Below are positions 8,843 through 17,813 of a stretch of 37,365 nt of DNA, piece by piece (the first letter of the stretch is position 1; each line of letters opens with the position of its first letter). The notes beneath the pieces were generated by a model. That model had not been told where the DNA came from, made no database searches, and saw only the letters and a program-made list of their open reading frames with translations. Source of the stretch: JAVBLT01 sp031553315 (lineage in GTDB: Bacteria; Verrucomicrobiota; Kiritimatiellia; RFP12; DVOR01); contig JAVBLT010000050.1 in NCBI GenBank assembly GCA_031553315.1, positions 1 through 37,365 on the forward strand, read 5' to 3'. A program made the translations under genes and the position numbers.

Positions 8843-10285
8843 TCAGGTGGTGTGGTCGAGGTAGACGATGTCGCCGGGGGCGAGCCCTTCGGTGATTTCG
8901 ATGAAGTCGAGCGAGGTGCGGCCGGTCTTCACGGCGCGCTCGACCGCTTCGGTTCCCGCGCGCACCTTGCAGTAGGTGGCGCCTTCGCGGTTGTAGACGG
9001 CTTCGATGGGCACGAAGCAGGCGTCTTTCACGGTTCCGATCTGGAGCTCGACCTGCACGCCCATGCCGGGCGTGAGGCGGCCGTCGGTGCTGTCGGTCGA
9101 AATTTTGGTGGCGTAGACGCGCGGGCTCTCGCGATCCCAGCGCTCGAGGGGTGTGGAGGCGGCGGCGATTTCGGTGATCTCGCCGCGAAGCACCAGATCG
9201 GGCACGGCGCGGGCGCGGATGTAGGCGGAGATGCCGGTCTGAATGTAGGAGCGAAACTCTTCGGGCACGTTGACCGAAACCGAAAACTGGCTCAGATCGG
9301 GAAGGGTGGCGATGGTGGCGCCGGTGTTGACGGGGGAACCGACCTGGAGGCCGTCTTCATAGCGCCAGTTGTGCTCGTGGAAGAGGGTTCCGCCGACAGG
9401 GGCCTTGAGCTCGAGCTTTTTCATATCCTCGCGGATTTTCTCAAGCTCGCCGCGGCGTTTGCGCAGGCGTTCGCCGGCGTTGAGGATCTGGAGCTTCTTT
9501 TTCTGGATGGCCACATCGCCGGCGACCATCGTTTTCTCCACGCCCAGCCGCGCCTGAAGGGCGGCTTCGCGGAGCTGATCGAGGCGCTGGCGCAGCTCGT
9601 AACGTTTGAAGACGCGCATCGCGTCGACCGATTTGGCGAGGGCGCCTTCCGCCTTGGTCACGGCGCCTTCGGCTTCTGTGATTTTGCGGCGGGCCTCGGC
9701 CACTTTCTCATCGCCCTCGGAGTAGGCGGAGAGGAGCTCGAGCTGGGCCTGAAAGAGGGCCTCGCGGGCGGTGTCGAGCGCCACGCTGCTGTCGGTCACG
9801 CTCTGGGCGAGCTCTTTTTTGCGGTTGGGGGCGTCTTCATCCTCATACTTGCGCAGATCGTCGCGCGAGGTGCGGAGCTTGTCGGCGGCGACCTTGAGGT
9901 TGGAGACGGCGTCGGTATGGAGCGAGGCGAGGTCGTGCACGGCGAGGGCGTGATCCTGCTCGGCGTTTTCCACTTCGGTTTCGAGGCGGATTTCCTCATT
10001 GGCGAACCACTCTTCGGAGATGCTGAAAACCACGTCGCCCGCTTTGACCACGGAGCGGTCGGGCAAGACTTTTTTGAATTTGAGGTCGCCGTGACCGCGG
10101 TCAATGTCGAAGGAAATCCGGTGGACGCGGATGGAGGCGAGCTCGCCGTCGAGCCGGAAAATCACGGCGAAATCGCCCTGGGTGACCGTGTAAAACCGGT
10201 CGGAGGCCGCTTCCGCTGTTTTTTTCTCGCCGCACCCGGCGGCCAGCAGAGCCGCGAGCAGGGCGAGGAGGCCTATTCGGACCAT
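8843..10285 (-). CDS. MacA/HlyD-family periplasmic adaptor lipoprotein
   Basis: A 480-residue membrane-fusion protein with a lipoprotein signal (MVRIGLLALLAALLAAGC; Cys18). After a short barrel segment it has a very long charged alpha-helical hairpin (about 105-300, rich in Glu/Lys/Arg and Ala). The lipoyl/beta-barrel part follows (LKAPVGGTLFHEHNWRYEDG, then VNVPEEFRSYIQTG). In tripartite pumps this protein bridges the inner-membrane transporter to the outer-membrane channel. Here the gene overlaps the 3' end of the secretin gene by 13 nt and precedes the ATPase by 2 nt, so the four genes are translationally linked. The helical hairpin looks longer than in MacA; I cannot measure the coiled coil exactly. 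Confidence 0.9.
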   Translation of the reverse strand: MVRIGLLALLAALLAAGCGEKKTAEAASDRFYTVTQGDFAVIFRLDGELASIRVHRISFDIDRGHGDLKFKKVLPDRSVVKAGDVVFSISEEWFANEEIRLETEVENAEQDHALAVHDLASLHTDAVSNLKVAADKLRTSRDDLRKYEDEDAPNRKKELAQSVTDSSVALDTAREALFQAQLELLSAYSEGDEKVAEARRKITEAEGAVTKAEGALAKSVDAMRVFKRYELRQRLDQLREAALQARLGVEKTMVAGDVAIQKKKLQILNAGERLRKRRGELEKIREDMKKLELKAPVGGTLFHEHNWRYEDGLQVGSPVNTGATIATLPDLSQFSVSVNVPEEFRSYIQTGISAYIRARAVPDLVLRGEITEIAAASTPLERWDRESPRVYATKISTDSTDGRLTPGMGVQVELQIGTVKDACFVPIEAVYNREGATYCKVRAGTEAVERAVKTGRTSLDFIEITEGLAPGDIVYLDHTT

Positions 10286-11472
10286 AGCTTGCGCCCTTCG
10301 CCGTTGAGGTTCTTTTCAATGGCGCGGATGCCCTCGCGGAACGATTCGGGGATCACGCCCGATTGCAGCAGCTCGCGCGCGTCTTTATTGGAGGGGGTGA
10401 CAATGTAAGGCGTCACGAAAATCACGAGCTGGCTGGTGACGGAGCGGCGCGTTTCGCCCCGGAAGAACCAGCCGAGCAGCGGAATTCTGGAGAGATAAGG
10501 CACGGCGGTTTCCGTCACGCGTTCCTCGTTGCGCAGCAGGCCGCCGATCACGATCATCTCGCCGGAAACGGCATCGAGCTCCGTGGTCGCGCTGCGCAGG
10601 CTGATGTAGGGCGCTTTGCTCGAGACGTCGTAGCGCGACACGTTGGACACTTCGGGGTTGATGCGCAGCCGGATCCGGTCTCCCGCAATCATCATCGGGC
10701 GCACCACCAGTTTCACGCCCACATTTTCATAGCGCACGGTGTTGCTCGTCACCGAGCCGTTCATGGTCTGAGTTTCAATCGGCACCTTTTCACCGGTGTT
10801 GATGTTGCCGTCGGCCCCGCGGCGGATGACCAGGTTGGGCGAGGAGAGCAGGCGCGCCTTGTTTTTGGTCTCGAGGTATTTGATGAGCGCCCAGATGTTG
10901 TTGCGGTCGTCGCCCAGAAAAGTCCAAAGGCGGCCGTTTGAGCCGCCGCCCGCCGTGTAGGTGTCGGCGAGGGTTTCGGCGTTGGCCGAGCCGGGCAGAA
11001 TCAGGCTGCTCAGCACGCTCTGCACCGCGGGCGAGCTTTTCGTGTGCGCATAGCCCAGCTCCACTTCCTTGGTGAAATCGGTCGAAAGCTCGAACTCCAC
11101 AATCCGCGCTTCGACCAGCACCTGGGGCACGGGCTGATCGGCCTGCTCGAAAATCGTTTCAATTTCGGGAATGCGGCTGGCCACATCGGCCACGACCAGC
11201 AGATCATCCTCCTCGCTGCGGGCCACGGTTCCGGCGGGCGTGAGAAAATTTTCGATGAGCCGGCGCGCCGTTTCCGCCGCGATATACTGGCAGCGGAAGA
11301 CCTTCGTGGCGATTTCCTCCTCGCCCGTTTTCAGAAAGCCCTCCAGCAGGCGGGTGTAATTCTCCCCCGCCTCATCCTTTTTCGCCGGAAGCTCCTCCTG
11401 CTCCGTCTGCGCCCTGCAAACCGGAAGCGCCGCCAATGCAATCACTGATAAAAACAAACCCCGCATCATCAT
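10273..11472 (-). CDS. Secretin-domain outer-membrane protein (GspD/PilQ-like)
   Basis: About 399 residues with a signal peptide (MMMRGLFLSVIALAALPVCRAQ). A short N1-like module follows (about 45-120: VFRCQYIAAETARRLIENFL ... LLVVADVASRIPEIETIFEQ), then a secretin domain (VLVEARIVEFELS ... VGVKLVVRP ... MIVIGGLLR). The hallmark secretin ending is VPYLSRIPLLGWFF followed by LVIFVTPYIV. It is shorter than GspD and has few N-domains. AAGGAG stands just upstream; the ATG at 11470-11472 has the best spacing, but neighbouring in-frame ATGs (11478, 11469, 11466) are possible. No other type II, III or IV pilus gene is present; instead the gene heads a MacAB-like operon. Confidence 0.88.
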   Translation of the reverse strand: MMMRGLFLSVIALAALPVCRAQTEQEELPAKKDEAGENYTRLLEGFLKTGEEEIATKVFRCQYIAAETARRLIENFLTPAGTVARSEEDDLLVVADVASRIPEIETIFEQADQPVPQVLVEARIVEFELSTDFTKEVELGYAHTKSSPAVQSVLSSLILPGSANAETLADTYTAGGGSNGRLWTFLGDDRNNIWALIKYLETKNKARLLSSPNLVIRRGADGNINTGEKVPIETQTMNGSVTSNTVRYENVGVKLVVRPMMIAGDRIRLRINPEVSNVSRYDVSSKAPYISLRSATTELDAVSGEMIVIGGLLRNEERVTETAVPYLSRIPLLGWFFRGETRRSVTSQLVIFVTPYIVTPSNKDARELLQSGVIPESFREGIRAIEKNLNGEGRKLWSE

Positions 11473-11576
11473 ATCCATTCTCCTTGAATCGTGTTCGATG
11501 AAGGTACCCGAAAGCAGGATGAATGACAAGACAAATAGGCGTTTTTTCCAATTGCGCATTTTCCCTGATCCCGCGC

Positions 11577-11605
11577 TTGCCAACCGGAAGCGCACGCGTT
11601 ACAGT
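11577..11605 (+). promoter_or_regulatory. Putative promoter of the C_GCAxxG_C_C gene
   Basis: TTGCCA (11577-11582) and TACAGT (11600-11605) are separated by 17 nt, in the intergenic region between divergent genes. Transcription would start close to the AAAGGA ribosome-binding site. The -10 match is moderate. Confidence 0.4.
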
Positions 11606-11624
11606 AATCGGGAAAGGATATCTT

Positions 11625-12083
11625 ATGGAAACTTCTTCCCCCGAGACCGCCGAGGCCCTCTTCAGGCAAGGGTACAACTGCTGCCAATCCGTGGTGGGCG
11701 CCTGCTGCGAACGCCTTGGCCTTCCCCGCGAAACCGGCCTGCGCATGACCGCCGCGATGGGCGGCGGCGTGGCCGGTTTGCGCGCCACCTGCGGCACCGT
11801 CACCGGCATGGCTCTCCTCGCGGGGCTCAAAGCCGGCTCTTGCGAACCGCTCGATCCCGAAGTGAAAAAAGCCCTCTACAACACCGTTAAGCGCATGGCC
11901 GCCCGCTTCAGCGAAGCCAACGGCAGCCTCGTCTGCCGCGAACTGCTCGCCGGCGCCGCCATCAAACGAACCGCCTCCGACGATCCCCAGGCCCGCACCG
12001 AAGCCTACTACGCCGAGCGCCCCTGCGCCCGCTTCGTGCGCCTCGCCGCCCAAATCGCGGAAGAAGAGCTCCTGAGCGTTTAA
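11625..12083 (+). CDS. C_GCAxxG_C_C family (redox/metal-linked) protein
   Basis: A 152-residue protein of the family named for its cysteine pattern. Visible are GYNCCQSVVGACCERLGL (about 16-33), a Gly-rich stretch AAMGGGVAGL with ATCGTVTGMALLAGL, then single cysteines in LVCREL and RPCARF. No signal peptide is present, so it is probably cytoplasmic. The family is widespread in anaerobes. Its biochemical role is not established; the conserved cysteines suggest metal binding or redox chemistry. AAAGGA precedes the ATG. It is transcribed divergently from the secretin operon. Confidence 0.85.
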   Translation: METSSPETAEALFRQGYNCCQSVVGACCERLGLPRETGLRMTAAMGGGVAGLRATCGTVTGMALLAGLKAGSCEPLDPEVKKALYNTVKRMAARFSEANGSLVCRELLAGAAIKRTASDDPQARTEAYYAERPCARFVRLAAQIAEEELLSV

Positions 12084-12148
12084 ATCCGCTGATTTTTCAA
12101 TAAAAGCAAGGCGCGAATAGATTTATTTTGCATTGTTCTGTTATTTCG

Positions 12149-12177
12149 TTGACTTTCATTCCCTTACAAGGTACCAT
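12149..12177 (+). promoter_or_regulatory. Sigma-70-type promoter of the C10 peptidase gene
   Basis: TTGACT (12149-12154) and TACCAT (12172-12177) are spaced by 17 nt. The predicted transcript start near 12184 lies downstream of the in-frame ATG at 12176, which supports the GTG start at 12227 for the peptidase. Confidence 0.5.
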
Positions 12178-12226
12178 GCGCAGCGAGATAAGCGTTGTCT
12201 GGTCACTTTTCAGATGGAGAACTGCC

Positions 12227-15200
12227 GTGAAAAAAACAATCGTTGCGGGTTTGTTTACAGTGAGTGTTTTTGTTTCTTTTTCGCTTCAGGCCGCGCCTGT
12301 GGGGCTGGGAGAGGCCAAAATTGCCGTGGAAAACTGGCTGAAGGACGATGAAGCCCCCCTCAAGACGCCGCTGGGAAGGCAGGTTCATAAAATAACGACG
12401 GTCAGCCAAAACGGCCAAGCGGTCTTCCATTGCGCGCAGACCGAGGGCGGCGGAACGGTCATCGTTTCGACCGACACCACGATTATGCCGATTGTGGCGT
12501 TCGCGGGGGAATCCCGGGAGGAGCCTCGGCCGGGCAGCCCGCTTTTCGATCTGTTGACCCGCGATCTCGCGGCCCGCGCCGAAATGGCGCGCCGGCAAGC
12601 GCGCGCGTCTTCAACCGCTTCGGCCTCCGGCGCCCAAACCGCAGAGGCGCGCTGGGCGGAACTGCTCAACCCGCCCGCCTTCAAAACGCAGGGCCGGGCC
12701 GCTCTCGGCGACGTGCGGGTGGCGCCGCTGGTTGAATCGGCCTGGAATCAGGAAAGTGTTTCCTCCAAAAACGTTTACAATTATTACACGCCCTACAACT
12801 ACCCCTGCGGGTGCGTGGCCACGGCAACGGCCCAAATCATGCGTTATCACTCCTGGCCTGCCGCGGCGCTCCCGCAGGTCGCTCGAAATGCGTTCGTCGA
12901 GGGTTACATCACGCCGATGACCACACAGGGCGGCGCGTATGCCTGGGCCGATATGCCGCTCAACCCGCGATCGACCATCACGCAAACCCAGCAGAAGGCC
13001 ATCGGCCGCCTCACCTCCGATCTGGGTATCCTCCTGCATGCCGATTATTACCGGGATGGAACCGCGGCCTATTCCTCGCTCGCTCCCGGGGTTCTCACCG
13101 GGCAGATGGGCTACGCAAGCGCGAAATATGTCACGGAGGATGCCGCCGATGCCGCCGCCGCATTCTCCAATGCCATCCTTTCGAATCTCGACGCCGGTTT
13201 CCCCGTGGGCCTTTCAATCAGCGATTCGCGAGACAACTCGGGGCATGCCGTGGTCGGCGACGGTTACGGCTACAACAGCAACCTTCTCTATGTGCACCTC
13301 AACATGGGCTGGAGCGGCCAGGACGATGTGTGGTACAACTTGCCGGTCGTCGACTCAGACTGGTTTTACTACGACACGCTCAACGGCGCCGCCTACAACA
13401 TCTTCCCGACGCAAACCGGCGAGCTCATCACCGGTCGCGTCACCATCGGCAACGCGCCCGCCGCAGGCATCACCGTGACCGCCTCCAACACCGTGACCCG
13501 CGCGACCGTAAGCGCCGCGACCGGCTCCAACGGCATCTATGCCCTGTTCGTATCGGCGCCCGCCTCGGGCAAACACACGTATAACGTGAGCGCGTACAAC
13601 CGCGGCGCACAGGATTCGGCCCTGGTCGAGATCGCTAAAAGCGTATCCGCGGATATTCGCTACGTGGAAGAAAGCGATTCCGCCTGGATCTACGCTTCCG
13701 GCACGGTGGGTAGCCGCTGGGGCATTGACCTCGACCTCTCTTCGGCGTTTGCGCAAAACGTGGATCTGGCATACGAGGCACGGGTCTTCCCCGCCGGAGG
13801 CGGCGCTTCCGCAGTCGGCGTCACGGCCGACGGCATCTGGTCCGCCAGCGCCGATTCGGCGTGGATCCGGCTGACTTCGACCGCCGGCGCTGAAATCGCC
13901 TACACCGTTTCCTCCAACACAACCGGCATCGCCCGCAGCGGCCTCATCACCGCCGCCGGCGACACCGGAGTGGCCGCCCGCTACACCGTGTGGCAAAATG
14001 CGCAGCCCTGGTCGCCCACCCTCTCCGCCGATCTCTTCACCCGCGCCCGCGCCGAAGGCCGCCGCATTCTGCTCATGGCGGGCAGCCCCAACGACCCCGC
14101 CGCCATCGCCCTGCGCGCGCAAGTCTTCGAAGACGCACGCCTGAGCGACCTTCTCGCCGACCACTATCTCCTCGCTTTCGCCGACAGCGACACGGAAACC
14201 GATTGGCGCGCCTACGCCGCCGGACCCGCCACGCCCTTCCTCTGCGTGATCAATCCTCACGCCGCACAGCCCGCCTGGCTGGATCGCCGCACAGGCCCGC
14301 AAACCGCCGCCGACCTCGCGACCTGGCTCACCGGCAAGCTCGCCGCGCTCACCGCCATTGAAATTACGGGCAGCCGCGAGCTCAACGCCGGGCGTTATGC
14401 CGACTACACCTGCTTCGTGACCGATGCCGACGGCTCGCGCTACAGCGTGACCCCGCAATGGAGCATCACGGCCGGTTCCGACTACGCCACGATTTCCGCC
14501 GCAGGCCGCCTCACAGCCCGCGCCGCAAGAGAAGATCAAACCGTCACCCTCCGCGCCGGCGTCGCCGCCCTCCACACCACCTTCACCCTCACCGTGCACC
14601 CCTCGGGCGGCATCGAATTCGCCGCCGCCACAGCCGAGGTCAACGAGGGCGAAACCCTCACGCTCACCGTCTTCGGCGGCGATGCGGATACCGAGGCATC
14701 CGTGAAATACTGGATCATCCCCGGAACCGCCGGCACCGCCGACTACGCCCTGCCCAAACCCCACCCCGGCAGCCTTGCCTGGGCGGCAGGCGACCCCGGG
14801 GAGAGAACCCTCACCATCCCCGTCAAGGCCGACAAGACCGTGGAAGACGATGAATTCTTCTTCGTGCAGCTCGGCGCCGCCCAAGGCATGGAGCCGGGCC
14901 TCGTCAACCGGTGCGCCGTCACCATCCGCGACGCCAACCGACCCGCCCTCACCCTTCAGGCCGCGCTCGATTCCCCCGTCCTCAACTGGACCTCCACGGC
15001 CTGGGTTCCATCTGAAGCGCTCCACGCCGCCGTGGCCGAACCCGCCGTGAAACGATCCGCCACCCTCCAGGCCGCCTTCACAGGCCAAGGCACTTTCACA
15101 GCCAAAATTAAAATCGAAGACGACGCGGGCGACTCCGTTCTCCAGCTCTGGGACGGCAAAAACATCCTCGCCACCTGGAACGGCGCCACCGATTGGATCC

Positions 15201-16981
15201 CCGCCTCACACGCCTTGGCCGACGCCGCCCACACCCTCAAATTCACCTTCACCCGCGGCGCCGGCAACGCCCGCGCCATCCTCGACGAAACCGCCTTCAC
15301 CCCCGCCGGCGCCACCCACATCCTCACCGCCGCCCCCGGCACCCCCGGAGCCGGCTCCGTGACCGGAAGCGGCATTTACCGCCACGGAACCCAAGCGACC
15401 CTCACCGCCAAAGCCAGCCCCGGCTGGGAGCTCGGCGGGTGGAGCCACCCCTTCGCCAACCCCCTCGCCGCCAGGCAAACCCTCGCCGTGACCGGCGATC
15501 TCGCCATCACCCCCCGTTTCACCCGCATTCCCTTCATCGGAGCCCTTCCCTCACCCGCGGAAGGCGGCAGCGTGAGCGGAAGCGGTCTCTGCGCGTTCGG
15601 CAAAAAAGTCACCCTCAAAGCCACTCCCGCCAAAGGCTACGCCTTCATGCAGTGGAGCGACGGCAACCAACAGCCCTCTTATCCCTTCACGCAACCGGCG
15701 GGCGACATCCTGCTCACCGCCCTCTTCAAGCTCATCGCCGACATCCCCACCCCCGCCGTCACGGCGGTTCCCCCGCAAAACGCCATGGTCGGCCTCCCCT
15801 TCGAGCTCGCCCTTGAGGTCGATTCCGAAACCCTGCCCACCGTCACCGTGACCGGTCTCCCCACCGGGTTGAAATTCGACAAAACCACCCTCGCCATCAC
15901 CGGGCGCCCCGGCAAAGCAGGCACCTTCAACGTCACCGTCAGAGCCACCAACATCACCAAACGCATCCACGAGATCCGCACCACCATCACCGTTGCGCCA
16001 TTGCCCGAGTGGGCGATCGGCAGCTTCTCCGGCGTCATCATCGAAGGCCGCAGCGGCCGTGCCGACATCACCATCTCCGCCACAGGCGCCGTGACCGGAT
16101 CCTGCGAAGACACAAGCGGGAAATACACCCTCAAAACCCTCCTTGAAGGCACCCCCCAGGCCATCACCCTTGCCGCCGGCCTCAGCCGCGGCAGAAACCG
16201 CGAACCCATCGCCCTGGCCCTCAGCCTCCACAGCGACGCCACCCTCAGCGGCACCCTCAGCGACCCCGAAACCGAGGCCACCGCCAGCCTCACCCTCTGG
16301 CAGGATCGCGTCAAACGCGACCCCGCCGCCTTCCTTCCCTTCAAAGGCCAATACAACATCGCCTTCCGCGAACGGGAAGATTCCCCCGCCGGCTACCTCA
16401 CCCTCACCCTTCCCGCCAAAAGCAGCAAAGCCAAAATCGCCGGCCGCCTCACCAACAGCCAGCCCCTCTCCGCCTCCGCCCTCTGCGTGCCGCTCGACGA
16501 CGGCTCCCTGCTCGTGCCCCTGTGGATCTTCGTGAAAAAAACCGGATCCATCCTCACCGGCCACCTGCGAATCGCGCCCGAGGGCACCGTCGGCGCCCCC
16601 ACCGTCCTCGCCTGGCGCCCCGACGCCGCCTCCGCCTTCGCCCCCCTCGCGGCAGACGGCGGCCTCTACACCATCCCCGCCGACGAAAACCTCGCCGAGC
16701 TCCTTCCCAACGGCGTGACCCTCAGCCTCGGCGGCGCCCCCGCCGCAGCCTTCACCTTCTCGCGCGACTCCGCCATCGCGCGCAAACCCCTCCCCGGAGA
16801 CCTCACCGCCGCCACCCTGGCCCTCACCCGAAAAACCGGCCTCTTCACCGGCAAGCTCACCTACCCCAACCGCATCACCCGCACCTACTGGGGTCTCATC
16901 CTCCCCAACACCCTCATCGGCGCCGGCTACGCCGAAACCCCGGGCGACGCCCCCCTGGCCGTCACCCTCACCTACGATTAA
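12227..16981 (+). CDS. Very large secreted C10 (streptopain-like) cysteine peptidase with many adhesion-type domains
   Basis: 1584 residues from a GTG start preceded by GGAG, giving a signal peptide (VKKTIVAGLFTVSVFVSFSLQA). A Spi-like propeptide (about 23-165) is followed by the C10 catalytic domain (about 168-395) with GCVATATAQIMRYH (catalytic Cys196) and GHAVVGDGYGY (His340), plus LNMGWSG. Then come a carboxypeptidase-regulatory-like beta domain (402-465), a BACON-like region (535-592) and a thioredoxin-like segment without CxxC (600-705). A Big_2-like region (708-790), a Calx-beta domain (797-903), a glycan-binding-like beta region (905-1025), two InlB-type B-repeats (1032-1165), a putative-Ig domain (1175-1257) and two related C-terminal beta regions follow. 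No PEP-CTERM or other sorting tail is seen. Probably exported and autoprocessed, acting on proteins or glycoproteins outside the cell. Domain names after the peptidase are judged by eye. Confidence 0.88.
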   Translation: MKKTIVAGLFTVSVFVSFSLQAAPVGLGEAKIAVENWLKDDEAPLKTPLGRQVHKITTVSQNGQAVFHCAQTEGGGTVIVSTDTTIMPIVAFAGESREEPRPGSPLFDLLTRDLAARAEMARRQARASSTASASGAQTAEARWAELLNPPAFKTQGRAALGDVRVAPLVESAWNQESVSSKNVYNYYTPYNYPCGCVATATAQIMRYHSWPAAALPQVARNAFVEGYITPMTTQGGAYAWADMPLNPRSTITQTQQKAIGRLTSDLGILLHADYYRDGTAAYSSLAPGVLTGQMGYASAKYVTEDAADAAAAFSNAILSNLDAGFPVGLSISDSRDNSGHAVVGDGYGYNSNLLYVHLNMGWSGQDDVWYNLPVVDSDWFYYDTLNGAAYNIFPTQTGELITGRVTIGNAPAAGITVTASNTVTRATVSAATGSNGIYALFVSAPASGKHTYNVSAYNRGAQDSALVEIAKSVSADIRYVEESDSAWIYASGTVGSRWGIDLDLSSAFAQNVDLAYEARVFPAGGGASAVGVTADGIWSASADSAWIRLTSTAGAEIAYTVSSNTTGIARSGLITAAGDTGVAARYTVWQNAQPWSPTLSADLFTRARAEGRRILLMAGSPNDPAAIALRAQVFEDARLSDLLADHYLLAFADSDTETDWRAYAAGPATPFLCVINPHAAQPAWLDRRTGPQTAADLATWLTGKLAALTAIEITGSRELNAGRYADYTCFVTDADGSRYSVTPQWSITAGSDYATISAAGRLTARAAREDQTVTLRAGVAALHTTFTLTVHPSGGIEFAAATAEVNEGETLTLTVFGGDADTEASVKYWIIPGTAGTADYALPKPHPGSLAWAAGDPGERTLTIPVKADKTVEDDEFFFVQLGAAQGMEPGLVNRCAVTIRDANRPALTLQAALDSPVLNWTSTAWVPSEALHAAVAEPAVKRSATLQAAFTGQGTFTAKIKIEDDAGDSVLQLWDGKNILATWNGATDWIPASHALADAAHTLKFTFTRGAGNARAILDETAFTPAGATHILTAAPGTPGAGSVTGSGIYRHGTQATLTAKASPGWELGGWSHPFANPLAARQTLAVTGDLAITPRFTRIPFIGALPSPAEGGSVSGSGLCAFGKKVTLKATPAKGYAFMQWSDGNQQPSYPFTQPAGDILLTALFKLIADIPTPAVTAVPPQNAMVGLPFELALEVDSETLPTVTVTGLPTGLKFDKTTLAITGRPGKAGTFNVTVRATNITKRIHEIRTTITVAPLPEWAIGSFSGVIIEGRSGRADITISATGAVTGSCEDTSGKYTLKTLLEGTPQAITLAAGLSRGRNREPIALALSLHSDATLSGTLSDPETEATASLTLWQDRVKRDPAAFLPFKGQYNIAFREREDSPAGYLTLTLPAKSSKAKIAGRLTNSQPLSASALCVPLDDGSLLVPLWIFVKKTGSILTGHLRIAPEGTVGAPTVLAWRPDAASAFAPLAADGGLYTIPADENLAELLPNGVTLSLGGAPAAAFTFSRDSAIARKPLPGDLTAATLALTRKTGLFTGKLTYPNRITRTYWGLILPNTLIGAGYAETPGDAPLAVTLTYD

Positions 16982-17032
16982 GCATAACCGGAATCCCGAA
17001 GTTTTTCGCTGTCTTTTTCCGCATCAATCCGC

Positions 17033-17038
17033 TATACT
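17033..17038 (+). promoter_or_regulatory. Possible -10 box for the rlmB-like operon
   Basis: TATACT lies 10 nt before the ATG at 17049. The -35 region (TGTCTT at 17-nt spacing) is weak. Initiation would fall at about 17044, leaving a leader of only a few bases and no Shine-Dalgarno sequence. Confidence 0.35.
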
Positions 17039-17048
17039 GGCTACCGAT

Positions 17049-17813
17049 ATGGAAAAGAAAGCGACACGAGGCGATTGGATTTACGGGCGCAGGCCCGTTT
17101 TGGAAACGTTGCGCGCGGGAAAGCGGGCGTTTTACGAGCTCATTGCGCCCTTCGGAAAACCGACGGACGACATCGCGGAAATGCTCGAAATCGCGCAGGC
17201 CTTGCGCATTCCCGCCCGCGCCGCGCAGCGCGGCGAGCTCGAACGCGTGACCGGAGACGGCAACCACCAGGGCACCGCACTGCGCTGCGGCGGCTTTCCC
17301 TATGCCTCGCTGGAGGAAATCCGAGCCGCCCTGCGCGATGACCCCGAAGGCATCGTGCTGCTGCTTGACCATATCGAAGACCCCCAAAACGTCGGCTCGC
17401 TCATCCGCTCGGCCAATGCGGCGGGCGTGCTGGGCGTGATTATCCCCGAAGACCGGTCGTCGCTCGTGACCCCCGCGGCGGTGCGGGCCTCGGCGGGCGC
17501 TTCGGAGCGGATGCGCATCGCCAAAGTGGTGAACCTCGTGCGCGCCATGCAGGCGCTGAAGAGCGACGAAGTCTGGCTCACAGGGCTCGATCTCGACCCG
17601 CGCGCCACCCCCTACACCCGGGTCGATTTCAAGGGGCGCACCGGCATCGTCGTGGGGTCGGAAGGGCGCGGCCTCGGGCGCCTCGTGGGCGAACAATGCG
17701 ATTTCATCGCCTTCCTCCCCATGCGCGGCACCATCGAATCGCTCAATGCCGGCGTGGCCGGAGCCTTGGTCATGTATGAAGCCGTCAGGCAGAAAACGGA
17801 AGGGCTCACATGA
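17049..17813 (+). CDS. rlmB: SpoU/TrmH-family RNA 2'-O-methyltransferase (RlmB-like)
   Basis: A SAM-dependent 2'-O-ribose methyltransferase; the RlmB group modifies a guanosine in the 23S rRNA peptidyl-transferase region. The 254-residue protein starts with a short substrate-binding domain (IYGRRPVLETLRAG). The SPOUT knot domain carries the three family motifs: LDHIEDPQNVGSLIRSANAAG (about 106-126), VVGSEGRGLGRLV and LPMRGTIESLNAGVAGALVMYE. No ribosome-binding site is visible before the ATG and a -10 box lies 10 nt upstream. It overlaps the next gene by 4 nt (ATGA). Its tRNA-modifying homologue TrmH is the main alternative. Confidence 0.9.
   Translation: MEKKATRGDWIYGRRPVLETLRAGKRAFYELIAPFGKPTDDIAEMLEIAQALRIPARAAQRGELERVTGDGNHQGTALRCGGFPYASLEEIRAALRDDPEGIVLLLDHIEDPQNVGSLIRSANAAGVLGVIIPEDRSSLVTPAAVRASAGASERMRIAKVVNLVRAMQALKSDEVWLTGLDLDPRATPYTRVDFKGRTGIVVGSEGRGLGRLVGEQCDFIAFLPMRGTIESLNAGVAGALVMYEAVRQKTEGLT

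Noticed and set aside
12176..12226. ATG start at 12176 for the C10 peptidase
   Set aside because: It overlaps the -10 box of a good promoter, has no ribosome-binding site and would place 17 extra residues before a normal signal peptide.
13355..15088. A 577-codon open frame on the minus strand within the C10 peptidase gene
   Set aside because: Gly/Val/Ala-rich shadow of a real gene with a clear signal peptide and catalytic motifs on the plus strand.
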